From Azospirillum sp. SYSU D00513 (GTDB taxonomy: Bacteria; Pseudomonadota; Alphaproteobacteria; Azospirillales; Azospirillaceae), in contig NZ_JAFIQV010000026.1 in NCBI RefSeq assembly GCF_017356015.1, positions 1 through 64,000 of the forward strand: 64,000 bases of DNA. Reading direction: 5' to 3'. Numbering within the stretch: the stretch's first letter is position 1; each line of letters begins with the position of its first letter. The position numbers were made by a program, and so were the translations under genes. Shown piece by piece: positions 1 to 8,732 of the stretch. The notes beneath the pieces are model-generated. The model did no database searches and was not told the DNA's origin. It worked only from the letters and a program-made list of their open reading frames with translations.

Positions 1-87
1 CCTTCCGCAGTTGCGCTTCACTTCGCTCGCCGTGATCAGCTTACGATGGGACTTGCACCCACAAGAGAACGCCCATGCTGGGCGCAC
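1..87 (-). mobile_element. 5' end of a group II intron (runs off left edge)
   Basis: Read on the minus strand from base 87, the sequence starts GTGCGCCCAGCATGGGCG, the GUGCG type of 5' end of bacterial group II introns. A short stem (GCCC/GGGC) and the conserved core block GGGTGCAAGTCCC of domain I follow at about 30 nt. The intron begins a few bases after the T-run of the tRNA-Ser terminator, a position favoured by terminator-targeting (group IIC-like) introns. The reverse transcriptase and domains V/VI would lie left of the window and cannot be seen. The intron class is not assigned. Confidence 0.7.
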
Positions 88-91
88 AACG

Positions 92-121
92 AAAAAGGCC
101 CGGCGCTTCGCCGGGCCTTTT
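92..121 (-). terminator. Rho-independent terminator of tRNA-Ser
   Basis: A GGCCCGGCG stem closed by a 3-4 nt loop, followed on the minus strand by a TTTTT run, lies about 30 bp downstream of the tRNA 3' end. The group II intron begins right after it. Confidence 0.85.
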
Positions 122-148
122 TCCTAGGGTCACCACCCTGAAACTCAG

Positions 149-239
149 TGGCGGAGGGAGAGGGATTCGAACCCTCGATACGCTTTTGACGTATACACAC
201 TTTCCAGGCGTGCGCCTTCAACCACTCGGCCACCCCTCC
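149..239 (-). tRNA. tRNA-Ser (GGA anticodon)
   Basis: The minus strand folds as a class II tRNA. The acceptor GGAGGGG pairs with TCCCTCC, the discriminator is G and CCA is encoded (149-151). The anticodon loop is CTGGAAA with anticodon GGA, followed by a long variable arm and a T-loop of the form GGTTCGAATCC. It decodes UCC/UCU. A terminator lies just downstream. Confidence 0.96.
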
Positions 240-355
240 ACTGTGGGGGCGGTTTATACTGACCTTGGCGGCGGGGCGCAAGCCCTGAAAATCATCTTCC
301 AAGGGGGCAGCGTCATTTTTTCGACGCGGCCCGGCGTCCCCGCCCAAGGACGCTC

Positions 356-1141
356 CTAAACACCCAGCAGTTCGTCCAGCGTTCGGCACAGCAGCGCCAG
401 GTCCTGGTCGCGGGACAGGCGGTGGTCGCCGTCCTTGATCAGGGCGATGCGGACGTCCTGGGTGGTCAGGGCATCGGCGATGCGGAGGCTGACCCGCCAG
501 GGCACGTCGGGGTCCTCCATGCCGTGCAGCAGGCGCACGGGACCCGCGAAGGGGATGGGGCCGCGCAGCAGCAGATGGTCGCGGCCCTCCTCGATCAGGG
601 CGCGGGTCAGGGGCTGCGGGTCGGGGGAATATTGGGTCGGGCGGTTCCACACGCCCTCCTCCAGGATCAGGCGGCGGGTCTCCTCGTCGAAGACGTCCCA
701 CATCAGATCCTCGGTGAAGTCCGGGGCCGCCGCGATGCCGACCAGGGCGGCGACGCGCTCCGGCCGCCGCAAGGCAGTCAGCAGCATCATCCAGCCGCCC
801 ATGGAGGAGCCCACGAGGATCTGCGGCCCGCTGGTGACCTCGTCCAGCACGGCCAGCGCGTCGTCGGCCCACAGGCCGATGGTGCCGTCCTTGAATCGGC
901 CGCTGGAGACGCCGTGGCCCTGGTAGTCGAAACGGGTGAAGGCGACGCCACGCTCCGCCGCCCAGGCCTCCAGGGTCAGCGCCTTGCTGCCGCTCATGTC
1001 GGACATGAAGCCGCCCAGGAACATCACGCCGGGCTTGCCCGCGCCGGCGGCGCCGGCCGGCGTGTGGTGATAGGCTATGGTCGCGGGGCCGCGGGTCAGG
1101 CTATGGTGCGCGCCGCCCGAGGCGGCAGCGGGTCCGGTCAT
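356..1141 (-). CDS. alpha/beta hydrolase, ABHD10-like
   Basis: This is a 261-residue alpha/beta hydrolase. It has a strand followed by FLGGFMSDMSGSKA (oxyanion region), the RFDYQGHG motif, the nucleophile elbow VGSSMGGW with a serine in GxSxG, and a late acid/His pair (EDPDVPW and GDHRLS). Spacing and wording resemble the mitochondrial esterase/thioesterase ABHD10, so it probably cleaves an ester or thioester, but the substrate is unknown. The open frame extends about 33 codons upstream of 1141. I chose the ATG at 1141 because homologues begin near there and the extension is low-complexity. It is transcribed alone, divergent from the HAD gene. Confidence 0.85.
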   Translation of the reverse strand: MTGPAAASGGAHHSLTRGPATIAYHHTPAGAAGAGKPGVMFLGGFMSDMSGSKALTLEAWAAERGVAFTRFDYQGHGVSSGRFKDGTIGLWADDALAVLDEVTSGPQILVGSSMGGWMMLLTALRRPERVAALVGIAAAPDFTEDLMWDVFDEETRRLILEEGVWNRPTQYSPDPQPLTRALIEEGRDHLLLRGPIPFAGPVRLLHGMEDPDVPWRVSLRIADALTTQDVRIALIKDGDHRLSRDQDLALLCRTLDELLGV

Positions 1142-1329
1142 GATCGGGAACCTCCAGGCCAAAGGCGAAAAACACGGGCCCTCCCCGGACGGAACGGCGC
1201 CGTGGCGGGGCAGCTTAGGCAGCGGCCCGCCGCCGCGCAACCGCCCCGCCCGGCCGGACCCGTTTGATCAAGCCCGCCCACAACGCCGCCCCTTACCCCC
1301 GCCCCTTCACAACGACGGCCGCAGGACCC

Positions 1330-2229
1330 ATGCCCGAAACCACGCCCGCCCCCATGCCGAACGTCGAGCAGCGCCCCGGCATCGGCCCCGTCATCGACCG
1401 CTACGACGGGCTGATCCTCGACCTGTGGGGCGTGATCCACGACGGGCAGGCGCCCTATCGCGGCGTGCTGGACTGCCTGGAGCGGATGGCGGCGGCCGGC
1501 AAGACCGTCTGCCTGCTGTCCAACGCGCCGCGCCGCACACGCGGGGTGATCGCGCGGCTGGAGGAGCTGGGCGTCGGGCGCGGCCTCTACCGCCACATCA
1601 TGACCTCGGGCGAGGCCAGCCATGACGCCTTGCGCGACCGCAACGACGCCTGGCACGCGGGCCTGGGCCGCCGCCTCTACCACATGGGGCCGGAGCGCGA
1701 CGCCGACGTGTATGAGGGGCTGGACTACACGGTCGTCGCCTCGCCCGAGGAGGCCGACTTCGTCCTCAACACGGGCATCGACGATTTCAGCGAGACACTG
1801 GCCGATTACGAGCCGGTGCTCCAGGCCTGCGCCGCCCGCAAGCTGCCGATGCTCTGCGCCAACCCGGACCTCGTCGTCATGATCGGCACGCAGATGGCGA
1901 TCTGCGCCGGCACGCTGGCGCTGCGCTACGAGGATCTCGGCTGTTCGGTTTACTGGCACGGCAAGCCGCACGCGCCGGTCTACGACCGTTGCCTCGCGCT
2001 CATGGGGATCACCGACAAGCGCCGCATCCTGGCGGTGGGCGACAGCCTGCGCACGGACGTCGCCGGGGCCAACGCGGCGGGGATCGACGTGGCGCTGGTC
2101 ACCGGCGGCATCCACATGGAAGAGCTGGGCGGCGCCTGGGGGCGGGACGCCGATCCGGCCAAGCTGAACGCCGCCGTCCAGGCCTCCGGCCACACGCCCA
2201 CCTTCGCCATCCCCAGCCTGCGCTGGTGA
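1330..2229 (+). CDS. HAD-superfamily class IIA hydrolase, TIGR01459 type
   Basis: This is a 299-residue cytosolic phosphatase-like protein. HAD motif I is DLWGVIHDG, motif II is LLSNAPR, the class IIA cap lies between them, motif III contains the lysine in YWHGKPH, and motif IV is GDSLRTDVAGA. This arrangement matches the proteobacterial TIGR01459 family (NagD/p-nitrophenyl phosphatase relatives), whose substrate is not established. The start at 1330 follows a GCAGGA stretch. A second in-frame ATG (codon 12) is possible. Confidence 0.88.
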   Translation: MPETTPAPMPNVEQRPGIGPVIDRYDGLILDLWGVIHDGQAPYRGVLDCLERMAAAGKTVCLLSNAPRRTRGVIARLEELGVGRGLYRHIMTSGEASHDALRDRNDAWHAGLGRRLYHMGPERDADVYEGLDYTVVASPEEADFVLNTGIDDFSETLADYEPVLQACAARKLPMLCANPDLVVMIGTQMAICAGTLALRYEDLGCSVYWHGKPHAPVYDRCLALMGITDKRRILAVGDSLRTDVAGANAAGIDVALVTGGIHMEELGGAWGRDADPAKLNAAVQASGHTPTFAIPSLRW

Positions 2230-2281
2230 TGAAGGCTTCCGGCCCCGGCCGGCCCCTGTTTGCGGGGCGGAAGCGGGGCCG

Positions 2282-2620
2282 TCACTCCTCCAGCGGGATG
2301 GCGTCGTCCAGCGCCTTGCGGAAGACCGCCGGCCCGCTTTCCCCGGGCGAGGCGAGCAGTTCCATCGCGTTGCGGAAATAGCTGACGATGAAGACGCGGA
2401 TCGACGCGGTCAGGTTCGCCTGGCCGCGGCGCTGGTCGATCTGCGTGCAGATCTCGTTGATGGTCAGATCCTCGCGCTCGCAGATCTCCCTCAGCGAGTC
2501 CCAGATGTAGGGCTCCATGCGCAGGCTGGTGCGCCGTTTGCCCACCCGCACGTTGCGGCAGATGAGGGACGGCCCTTCCTTGTTCGCGCCACTGCCTGCC
2601 ATGTCCTCCACACGCCCCAT
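2282..2620 (-). CDS. ribbon-helix-helix domain protein (RHH_4 type)
   Basis: This 112-residue protein has a central region, from about residue 28, that reads RRTSLRMEPYIWDSLREIC, then ERE...TINEIC and a basic segment. That is the strand-helix-helix of ribbon-helix-helix regulators found widely in Rhodospirillales. Such proteins usually bind DNA as dimers, and the target is unknown here. The start is uncertain: ATG at 2620 or at 2602, which has GGAGG close in front. A sigma-70-like promoter and a strong dyad lie upstream, suggesting autoregulation. Confidence 0.75.
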   Translation of the reverse strand: MGRVEDMAGSGANKEGPSLICRNVRVGKRRTSLRMEPYIWDSLREICEREDLTINEICTQIDQRRGQANLTASIRVFIVSYFRNAMELLASPGESGPAVFRKALDDAIPLEE

Positions 2621-2669
2621 TCTTCCACGATCGTCCGTTCAAACGGGATGACATGCATCCATTCGTGTG

Positions 2670-2698
2670 ATGATATTGCAAACGGCGTGTGTGCTCAA
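2670..2698 (-). promoter_or_regulatory. sigma-70-like promoter for the RHH gene
   Basis: On the minus strand TTGAGC (2693-2698) and TATCAT (2670-2675) are separated by exactly 17 bp. The start point would lie about 40 nt before the RHH start codon. Confidence 0.5.
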
Positions 2699-2723
2699 AG
2701 CCAAATTCGACCAGCGGTCGCGC

Positions 2724-2752
2724 AACCCTCCTGCATATCCCCATATGCGGGT
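2724..2752. promoter_or_regulatory. operator-like dyad between RHH gene and exported-protein gene
   Basis: GCATAT-CCCC-ATATGC, extended outside by AACCC/GGGTT arms, lies just upstream of the RHH promoter in the roughly 310-bp divergent intergenic region. It is a plausible site for the RHH protein. The rest of the intergenic region shows no other clear element. Confidence 0.4.
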
Positions 2753-2929
2753 TGTACCCTCCCCCTCTCGACCGCCAGGGATGGTCGTGTCGGCAAAAGC
2801 CGCTTCCCTTGCCGGGCCGTTCGCTATACCAGTGCAGGAGGGTCCGGCGGCGATCCGGACCCGGTGGATTCCCGGCCGGCATGGCCGCGGCGGGTGAAAA
2901 ACCCGGTGGAAATGGGTGGAGACCGAAGG

Positions 2930-4165
2930 ATGGTGCAGCCGGCTCGTTGGCGATTCGCGGCGGCGCTGGCGGCGGGGCTGCTGTGCGCCGGCCCGGTCGC
3001 CGCGGCCGACCCGGCGGCTGAGCCAGCGGCGAGCCCGGCTTCGGAACCGCCCGCCGATCCGGCACCGACGCCCACTCCCGGGGATGGCCTGGTGAACGCC
3101 GCCGCCGCCGAGCGCATCCGGGCGGAGGCGGCGCGCCTCGTGCCCGCGCCCTGGCGGGTCCTGGACGTCGCCATCGAACCCCTGCGCCTCCCCACCCTGC
3201 CCGGCGACGCCGAATCGCGCGTCCTGCCGTCGGCCTCGCGCGTCACGGCGCGCGTCGCAGCACGGGTGGCGCTGGGTGAGCCGACCTTCCTGGTGGACAG
3301 CCGGGAGGGGCCGGTCACCTTCGTCCGCCCCGCCGCCGATCCGTCGCTGGAAAAGACGCTGACCGCCACGGCGGTGGCGACGCGCAACGCCGCCGACGCC
3401 TGGACCGTCCGGCTGGATCCGAACAACCCCGAGGTCTTCGACGGCGTCGGTCGTCCCGCCGCCGAACTTCCGGGCCGGGTCATCCCCATCGGCAGCGAGG
3501 AGGAACGGCGCCTGCGCGCGGAGATCGCGGAGCAGGCGCGCCGCCGCGTGGCGGAGGAGGAGGCCCGCCTCCAGCGCGAGCAGGAGCTTCTGGCCCGCCA
3601 GTCCGCCGCCGCCAAGCTGGAGGCGGAGCGGCTGGAGAACGAGCGGCGGCTGGTCGAGGCCCGCGCGGCCCAGATCACCGACCTGCGCTCCAAGCTGGCC
3701 GGCGAGGACCGCTCGGCGCGCCTCGCCGCCTACGAGGCGGCACTCGGCGGCAACGACGCGGCCCTGCGGCAGGTCGCGGTGGAAGCCGCCCTGCGCAGCC
3801 GCGACCCGGTGCTGGCGAACCTCGCGCTGAAGGACTGGCTCGCCCGCAAGCGGCAGATCCCGGTCCAGCTCTTCGCCACCAAGGAGGACCGCAATTCCGA
3901 GACGGTCCTGCACAATCTCGGCCCGCTGACGATCGAGGTCGAAAGCTTCAACCGTGTGGGTGGCGCCGTCACCGGCCGGATGGGTGCCCCGGGCTACAAC
4001 ATCGCCATGCCCTCCGCCGCCGTCGGCGCGCTCGCCCAGACCGAGTTGGCGTTGAACTCCTACGGCTGCGCCCTGAATCTGCGCCTGACCGAGCACCAGA
4101 CGCTGGACGGGCTGTTCCGCTGCCAGACGCTGCCGCCGCTCATTGCGCGCGTCACGCTGGACTAG
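2930..4165 (+). CDS. exported coiled-coil protein, unknown function
   Basis: This is a 411-residue protein. Residues 1-27 form a Sec signal peptide (MVQPARW, hydrophobic AALAAGLLCAG, then a VAAADP cleavage site), followed by a Pro/Ala-rich linker. The middle is a charged, Glu/Arg-rich helical segment around residues 180-250 that should form a coiled coil. The C-terminal ~80 residues form a compact domain with two cysteines. I recognise no family. It probably lies in the periplasm. ATG at 2912 in the same frame is an alternative start. It is followed after 26 bp by the SH3 protein in the same direction, suggesting one transcript. Confidence 0.7.
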   Translation: MVQPARWRFAAALAAGLLCAGPVAAADPAAEPAASPASEPPADPAPTPTPGDGLVNAAAAERIRAEAARLVPAPWRVLDVAIEPLRLPTLPGDAESRVLPSASRVTARVAARVALGEPTFLVDSREGPVTFVRPAADPSLEKTLTATAVATRNAADAWTVRLDPNNPEVFDGVGRPAAELPGRVIPIGSEEERRLRAEIAEQARRRVAEEEARLQREQELLARQSAAAKLEAERLENERRLVEARAAQITDLRSKLAGEDRSARLAAYEAALGGNDAALRQVAVEAALRSRDPVLANLALKDWLARKRQIPVQLFATKEDRNSETVLHNLGPLTIEVESFNRVGGAVTGRMGAPGYNIAMPSAAVGALAQTELALNSYGCALNLRLTEHQTLDGLFRCQTLPPLIARVTLD

Positions 4166-4191
4166 GCCCCCGGACCGGGCGGGAGGGCGGA

Positions 4192-5205
4192 TTGGACAGG
4201 TCGGCTGGAGGTTTCCGGGGATCGTTCGGCGCGGCGGGTGCCGCGTTGCTGCTCCTGCTGACGGCGGCGGCGGCGGCGCAGGAGGCTGCGGGACCGGACA
4301 GCGGCGCGCCGGAGAGCTTCACGCCGCGCCCGCCGCCCACCGCCCTGCTGCCCCGGCTGACGCCCGAGCTGCCGGACCCGCGCGCGGCGTCGGCACCCCG
4401 GCTTCCCGCCGCTCCTCCGCCGGTGGTGGCGCCTCCCCTTTCGGCGCCCCTGCCGGGCGAGGTCCCGGCGGACGGGACGCCGCCCGCCGTCACGGCGCCC
4501 CCGCTTCCGGCTCCCGTTGCCGTGGCACCTCCCCAACCGGCAGCCGCGACGCCGGCGCCGCCCGCGCCGGCGGAGCGGGCCGCCGAGGTCCCGGTCCCAG
4601 CTCCGAAACCGGAACTCCCCACCCCGGCGAAGGCCGCGCCGCCCGCCGCGGCGGAGGCGAAACCGGCGGCGGGCGGCGGGCGCACCGTCTGGGCGGAGCA
4701 GGACGTCTATGTGCGCGACGCGCCGAACCGCAACGGCCGCATCGTCGATGGGCTGTCGCGCGGCGACCGCATCGAACGGATGGAAACGCTCCCCAACGGC
4801 TGGGCGCGGGTGGCGCGCAACGGCCGGAAGGGCTACACCCACGGCAACTATCTCTCCGACAGCCCGCCGCCGCGCGCGGGCGGAGCGGCGGGTACGGGTG
4901 AAACCGGGAGCAGCCCCTGGGCGGCGACACCGTCCGAGGCGAGGGCGGAGGACGGCTGCGCCCTGCCCGACGACCTGCCGGCCAACGCGCGCGACCCCGT
5001 GCCCGCCGGCACCCGCGTGCGCGTGGTGTCCGACGCCTATCTGCGGGCCGGCCCCGGCTGCAACGCGCGGGTGCTCGACGTGCTGGAGAAGGGGGAAACG
5101 GTCACCGTCCTCGGCAACCGGGGCAACTGGTACCAGGTCGGCCGGGACGGGCGCGTGCTGGGCTTCGTCGGCGGCGCCCTGCTGGTGCCGGTCCGGGGCC
5201 GCTGA
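4192..5205 (+). CDS. exported protein with two bacterial SH3 domains
   Basis: This 337-residue protein starts at TTG 4192 behind GGAGGGCGG. A signal peptide (LLLLLTAAAAAQ) is followed by a ~130-residue Pro/Ala-rich linker. Two bacterial SH3 domains follow: the first around 163-225 (DVYVRDAPN, GDRIE, GWARVA, GYTHGNYL), the second around 275-337 (AYLRAGPGCNARVLDVLEKG, NWYQVG, GFVGGALL). Such domains bind cell-wall peptides or exported partners. The protein is probably tethered or free in the periplasm and paired with the preceding exported coiled-coil protein. It has no enzymatic domain. Confidence 0.82.
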   Translation: MDRSAGGFRGSFGAAGAALLLLLTAAAAAQEAAGPDSGAPESFTPRPPPTALLPRLTPELPDPRAASAPRLPAAPPPVVAPPLSAPLPGEVPADGTPPAVTAPPLPAPVAVAPPQPAAATPAPPAPAERAAEVPVPAPKPELPTPAKAAPPAAAEAKPAAGGGRTVWAEQDVYVRDAPNRNGRIVDGLSRGDRIERMETLPNGWARVARNGRKGYTHGNYLSDSPPPRAGGAAGTGETGSSPWAATPSEARAEDGCALPDDLPANARDPVPAGTRVRVVSDAYLRAGPGCNARVLDVLEKGETVTVLGNRGNWYQVGRDGRVLGFVGGALLVPVRGR

Positions 5206-5344
5206 GCCGGGCCTTCCCCCCGCATTCCCATTCCACCGGGCGGAATAGCCGAGGCGAAGTCTGGCCGCCACGGCGCCGGCACCCTAGCGTCCTCCGCGTC
5301 AGACCCGCGCGCCGGCACCCGGCGCCGCATCAGGAGGAAACACC

Positions 5345-5761
5345 ATGGCGTACACGACCAAGGCCACCGCATCCGGCGGACGCGAGGGCAAGGCCGCCAG
5401 CGACGACGGCAAGCTCAGCGTCACCCTCGCCACCCCAGTCGAGATGGGCGGCAAGACCGGCGACGGCACCAACCCGGAGCAGCTCTTCGCCGCCGGCTAT
5501 TCGGCCTGCTTCCTGGGCGCGCTGAAGGTCGTCGCCCGCAAGGAGAATGTCCGCATCCCCGCCGAGGCGACGGTGACCGCGACGGTCGGCGTCGGCCCGC
5601 GCGAGGATGGCGAGGGCTTCGGGCTCGACGTCGCGCTGGAAGCCAGCCTGCCGGGCATCGAGCGCGACGTCGCCGAGAGCCTGATGCAGAAGGCCCACAT
5701 CGTGTGCCCCTACTCCCACGCCACCAAGAACAGCCTCGACGTGAAGCTCTCAGTCGCCTAA
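5345..5761 (+). CDS. ohr: organic hydroperoxide resistance protein Ohr (OsmC family)
   Basis: This 138-residue Ohr peroxidase reduces organic hydroperoxides in the cytosol using two redox cysteines, here Cys55 (GYSACF) and Cys121 (IVCPYSHATKNS). Length and the NPEQLFAAGYSACF signature are typical of Ohr rather than OsmC. A strong AGGAGG lies 6 nt before the ATG. No OhrR regulator is adjacent. It is monocistronic and followed by hairpins. Confidence 0.93.
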   Translation: MAYTTKATASGGREGKAASDDGKLSVTLATPVEMGGKTGDGTNPEQLFAAGYSACFLGALKVVARKENVRIPAEATVTATVGVGPREDGEGFGLDVALEASLPGIERDVAESLMQKAHIVCPYSHATKNSLDVKLSVA

Positions 5762-5855
5762 AGGCGACGTACCGGCAAGCCTGTCGCTTGCCGTATTTGC
5801 GTTCAAACGCCACGCAGGCTTACCGCGCCACGTGGCGCGGCGCCCGTCGGGCGCT

Positions 5856-5886
5856 CCGGTGAGCGAATAGAGTATTCGCTCACCGG
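5856..5886. repeat. perfect 14-bp inverted repeat (plus nearby palindrome)
   Basis: CCGGTGAGCGAATA is followed after 3 nt by its exact complement. A perfect palindrome GCGCCACGTGGCGC lies at 5826-5839 just upstream. It sits between the convergent ohr and PBP genes, so it may act as a bidirectional transcription stop, although neither side has a T-run. Confidence 0.6.
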
Positions 5887-5898
5887 TTGTTCACCCCG

Positions 5899-7728
5899 TT
5901 ACTTGCCGAGCTTGGCCGCCTCGATCATGAAGGCGCGCCAGATCTCGGCCGGGACGGAGCCGCCGTTGACGCTCCTCATCGGGGTGTTGTTGTCGTTGCC
6001 GACCCACACACCCACCGTGATGCCGTTGGCGAAGCCGACGAACAGGGCGTCGCGGTAGTCGTTGGTGGTGCCCGTCTTGCCGCCGGCCGGGAAGGACACG
6101 CGCGCGGCGCGCCCCGTGCCCCCGGTCAGCACCCCGGACAGCATCGCCCTCATCGCCGTCGCGTGCTCCGGCGCGATCACGCGCTCGCGCTTGCGCCCGT
6201 CATAGGCGAACAGCTCCTTGCCGTCCGGGTCGGTGATGGCCCGGAACAGGTGCGGGCTGACCGCGAAGCCGCCGTTGGCGACCGTGGCGTAGGCGCGCGT
6301 CATCTCCAGCAGCGTCGTCTCGCTCGCCCCCAGCGCCAGGCCGGTCTCGCCGGTCAGCGGCGAGGTGACGCCCAGACGGCGCGCCACCGCCACCACCTCG
6401 TCCTCGTGGCCGCGGGTCAGCCGGACGGCCGCCGTGTTGGTGGAATGGGCCAGCGCCTCGGCCAGGGTCAGGCTCTCGTCGTAGCGGTTGTCGAAGTTGC
6501 GGATGGTGGTCCCGTTGGCGAAGGTCAGGCGCGAGCCGTCCACCGGGGAGGCCGGCGTCAGCCCGCGTTCCAGCGCCGCCAGATAGACGAACAGCTTGAA
6601 GGTGGAGCCCGGCTGGCGGCGGGCCAGCAGCGCGCGGTTGAAATGGTCGCGCCGGGCGGCGAAGTCGCGCCCGCCGATCATCGCCAGCACCTCGCCGTCG
6701 CCGTCCATCGCGACCAGCGCCACCTGCGCGTCGCCCATCGCCTTGGCCCGGCGCTTCGTCACCACATCCACCGCGCGCACCGCCGCCTCCTGGAGGTCGA
6801 GGTCCAGCGTCGTGCGCACGGTGAAGGTCGCGTCCGGCTTCTCCTCGCCGCGGTAATGCCGCTTGGCGAAGCGGTCGAAATGGGTCTTCGCGGTCTCGCG
6901 GAAATGGCCCGAGGCCAGGATCGCGGCCTTGTGCTCCTGGGCCAGCATCGGGCGCTGGCGCTTGGCCTGCTCGGCGGCGCTCTTGGTGATGAAGCCGGCC
7001 TCCACCATGGTGTCGAGCACGATGGCCGCCTTCTCCTCCGCGCGCTTGGCGTCGTTGAAGACGTTGAGCCGCGCGGGCGCCGGCAGGGAGCCGATCAGCA
7101 GCGCCGATTCCTTCAGGCTCAGCCGGCCGGCCGATTTGGCGAAGTAGATGCGCGCCGCCGCGTCCACGCCATAGGCGCCGAAGCCGAAATAGGCGCGGTT
7201 CAGATAGAGGTAGAGGACGTTGCGCTTGCCGATCTCGTCCTCGAACTCGTTGGCGCTGTAGAGTTCGAGCGCCTTGCGGGTCCAGCGGTCGTAGTCCTTG
7301 AGGAAGATCAGCTTCATCGTCTGCTGGGTCAGCGTGCTGCCGCCCTGGCTGAACCGCCCGGAGGTCGCCGCGATGGCCAGCGCGCGCGCCAGCCCCTGGT
7401 AGTCGAGGCCGCCATGCTCCAGGAAGCGCCGGTCCTCCTTGGCGATCAGTGCCTGCACCAGATGCTTGGGCAGCTTCTCCAGGGGCACCATGTCGCCGTA
7501 GCGCTCCCCCACCGTGCCGAGGAAGCGGCCCTGCCGGTCATGGAAGCGCACGCCGCCGCCGCGGCCGTGCTTCAGGATCTCGTCGACGCTGCGGAAGCTC
7601 TCCCCGAACAGCTCGAACGAGGCGCCCTGCGCCTGGGCAGGCGCGTGCGCGCTCCAGGCGCCGAGGCTGAGCGGGAGGGCAAGGGCTGCGGAGAGGGCGA
7701 GGCGGCGCAGGAAGGAGGTCCGGGGCAT
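5899..7728 (-). CDS. bifunctional penicillin-binding protein, PBP1 type (GT51 + transpeptidase)
   Basis: This is a 609-residue peptidoglycan synthase. An N-terminal signal/anchor is followed by a GT51 glycosyltransferase domain (EDRRFLEHGG, GGSTLTQQTMK, RNVLYLYLNRAYFG). The C-terminal transpeptidase has SxxK (STFK), SxN (STN) and KTG (KTGTTNDY). Glycan polymerisation and cross-linking occur in the periplasm. The frame is open for 68 more codons upstream. I chose ATG 7728 because the hydrophobic N-terminus (LRRLALSAALALPL) follows it directly. It is somewhat shorter than classical PBP1A (~800 residues) and closer to the PBP1C size class. Confidence 0.92.
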   Translation of the reverse strand: MPRTSFLRRLALSAALALPLSLGAWSAHAPAQAQGASFELFGESFRSVDEILKHGRGGGVRFHDRQGRFLGTVGERYGDMVPLEKLPKHLVQALIAKEDRRFLEHGGLDYQGLARALAIAATSGRFSQGGSTLTQQTMKLIFLKDYDRWTRKALELYSANEFEDEIGKRNVLYLYLNRAYFGFGAYGVDAAARIYFAKSAGRLSLKESALLIGSLPAPARLNVFNDAKRAEEKAAIVLDTMVEAGFITKSAAEQAKRQRPMLAQEHKAAILASGHFRETAKTHFDRFAKRHYRGEEKPDATFTVRTTLDLDLQEAAVRAVDVVTKRRAKAMGDAQVALVAMDGDGEVLAMIGGRDFAARRDHFNRALLARRQPGSTFKLFVYLAALERGLTPASPVDGSRLTFANGTTIRNFDNRYDESLTLAEALAHSTNTAAVRLTRGHEDEVVAVARRLGVTSPLTGETGLALGASETTLLEMTRAYATVANGGFAVSPHLFRAITDPDGKELFAYDGRKRERVIAPEHATAMRAMLSGVLTGGTGRAARVSFPAGGKTGTTNDYRDALFVGFANGITVGVWVGNDNNTPMRSVNGGSVPAEIWRAFMIEAAKLGK

Positions 7729-7894
7729 CGGCTCAACGTCATATGAAGCTTCCTGACAGGTCGTGATGCCCGTCGGGCCACGCAATGCGATACCCCATAA
7801 TTTCAGGCCGCCGGACGGCAACGGTTGCGCCCGCCCGGACGCTCCGCCCATCATGCCGGTCATGGAAACGACGCTTGGGACGCGGGAGGAAAGC

Positions 7895-8638
7895 ATGTCC
7901 ACGATCATCGTCACCGGCGCCGGCCGGGGCATCGGCGCCGCGACCGCCCGGCTGGCCGCCGCGCGCGGCCACGCCGTGCTGGTGAATTACGAAGCCAACG
8001 CCGAGGCCGCCGACGCGACCGTGCGCGCCATCACCGAGGCCGGCGGCCGGGCCGTCGCCGTCCGCGCGAACGTCGCCGAGGAGGGTGCGGCCAAGGCGCT
8101 GTTCGACGCGGCGGAGGCCGCCTTCGGCCCGGTGACCGGGCTGGTCAACAGCGCCGGCATCGTCGGCCCCTTCGGCCGGCTGGAGGATCTCGACCCCGCC
8201 AGCGTCCGCCGGCTGATGGAGGTCAACATCACCGGCACGATCCTCTGCTGCCAGGAGGCGGTGCGGCGCATGTCCACGCGCCACGGCGGCCGTGGCGGCG
8301 CCATCGTGAACCTGTCCTCCATCGCCTCCGTGCTGGGCTCGCCGGGCGAGTTCGTGGCCTACGCCGCCAGCAAGGGCGCCATCGACAGCCTCACCATCGG
8401 GCTGGCCCGCGAGGTCTCCAACGAGGGGCTGCGCGTCAACGCGATCCGGCCCGGCCTGATCGACACCGACATGCAGAAGCTCGCCGACGGCCGCAACCGC
8501 CTCGACCTCTACGCCGCCTCCCTGCCCATGGGCCGCGCCGGCACCGCCGAGGAGGTCGCCGAGGCCGCCCTCTGGCTGCTGTCGGACGCCGCCTCCTACG
8601 TGAACGGCACGCTGCTGAACGTGACCGGCGGGCGGTAA
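7895..8638 (+). CDS. SDR-family oxidoreductase (FabG-like)
   Basis: This is a 247-residue short-chain dehydrogenase. It has the cofactor loop TGAGRGIG at residues 7-14, NSAG (~84), the catalytic Ser in NLSSIAS, and YAASK with catalytic Tyr/Lys (~150). The C-terminal GLIDTDM and LNVTGGR are typical of classical SDRs. It probably uses NADP(H), but the substrate is unknown. The start at 7895 is set by GGGAGGAAAGC. It is divergent from the PBP gene. Confidence 0.9.
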   Translation: MSTIIVTGAGRGIGAATARLAAARGHAVLVNYEANAEAADATVRAITEAGGRAVAVRANVAEEGAAKALFDAAEAAFGPVTGLVNSAGIVGPFGRLEDLDPASVRRLMEVNITGTILCCQEAVRRMSTRHGGRGGAIVNLSSIASVLGSPGEFVAYAASKGAIDSLTIGLAREVSNEGLRVNAIRPGLIDTDMQKLADGRNRLDLYAASLPMGRAGTAEEVAEAALWLLSDAASYVNGTLLNVTGGR

Positions 8639-8667
8639 GGCGGCCGGCCCGGCGGGCGTCGCCAAAG

Positions 8668-8705
8668 AGAAAGGCCGCCGCCCCCTTGGCAGGGGAGCGG
8701 CGGCC
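8668..8705 (-). terminator. Rho-independent terminator of infC
   Basis: A GGCCGCCGC...GCGGCGGCC stem with an inner CCCC/GGGG extension is followed on the minus strand by TTTCTCTTT, 30-60 nt after the infC stop. Confidence 0.8.
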
Positions 8706-8732
8706 ATGTTCAGCCGGAGGCTGGGACACGCC

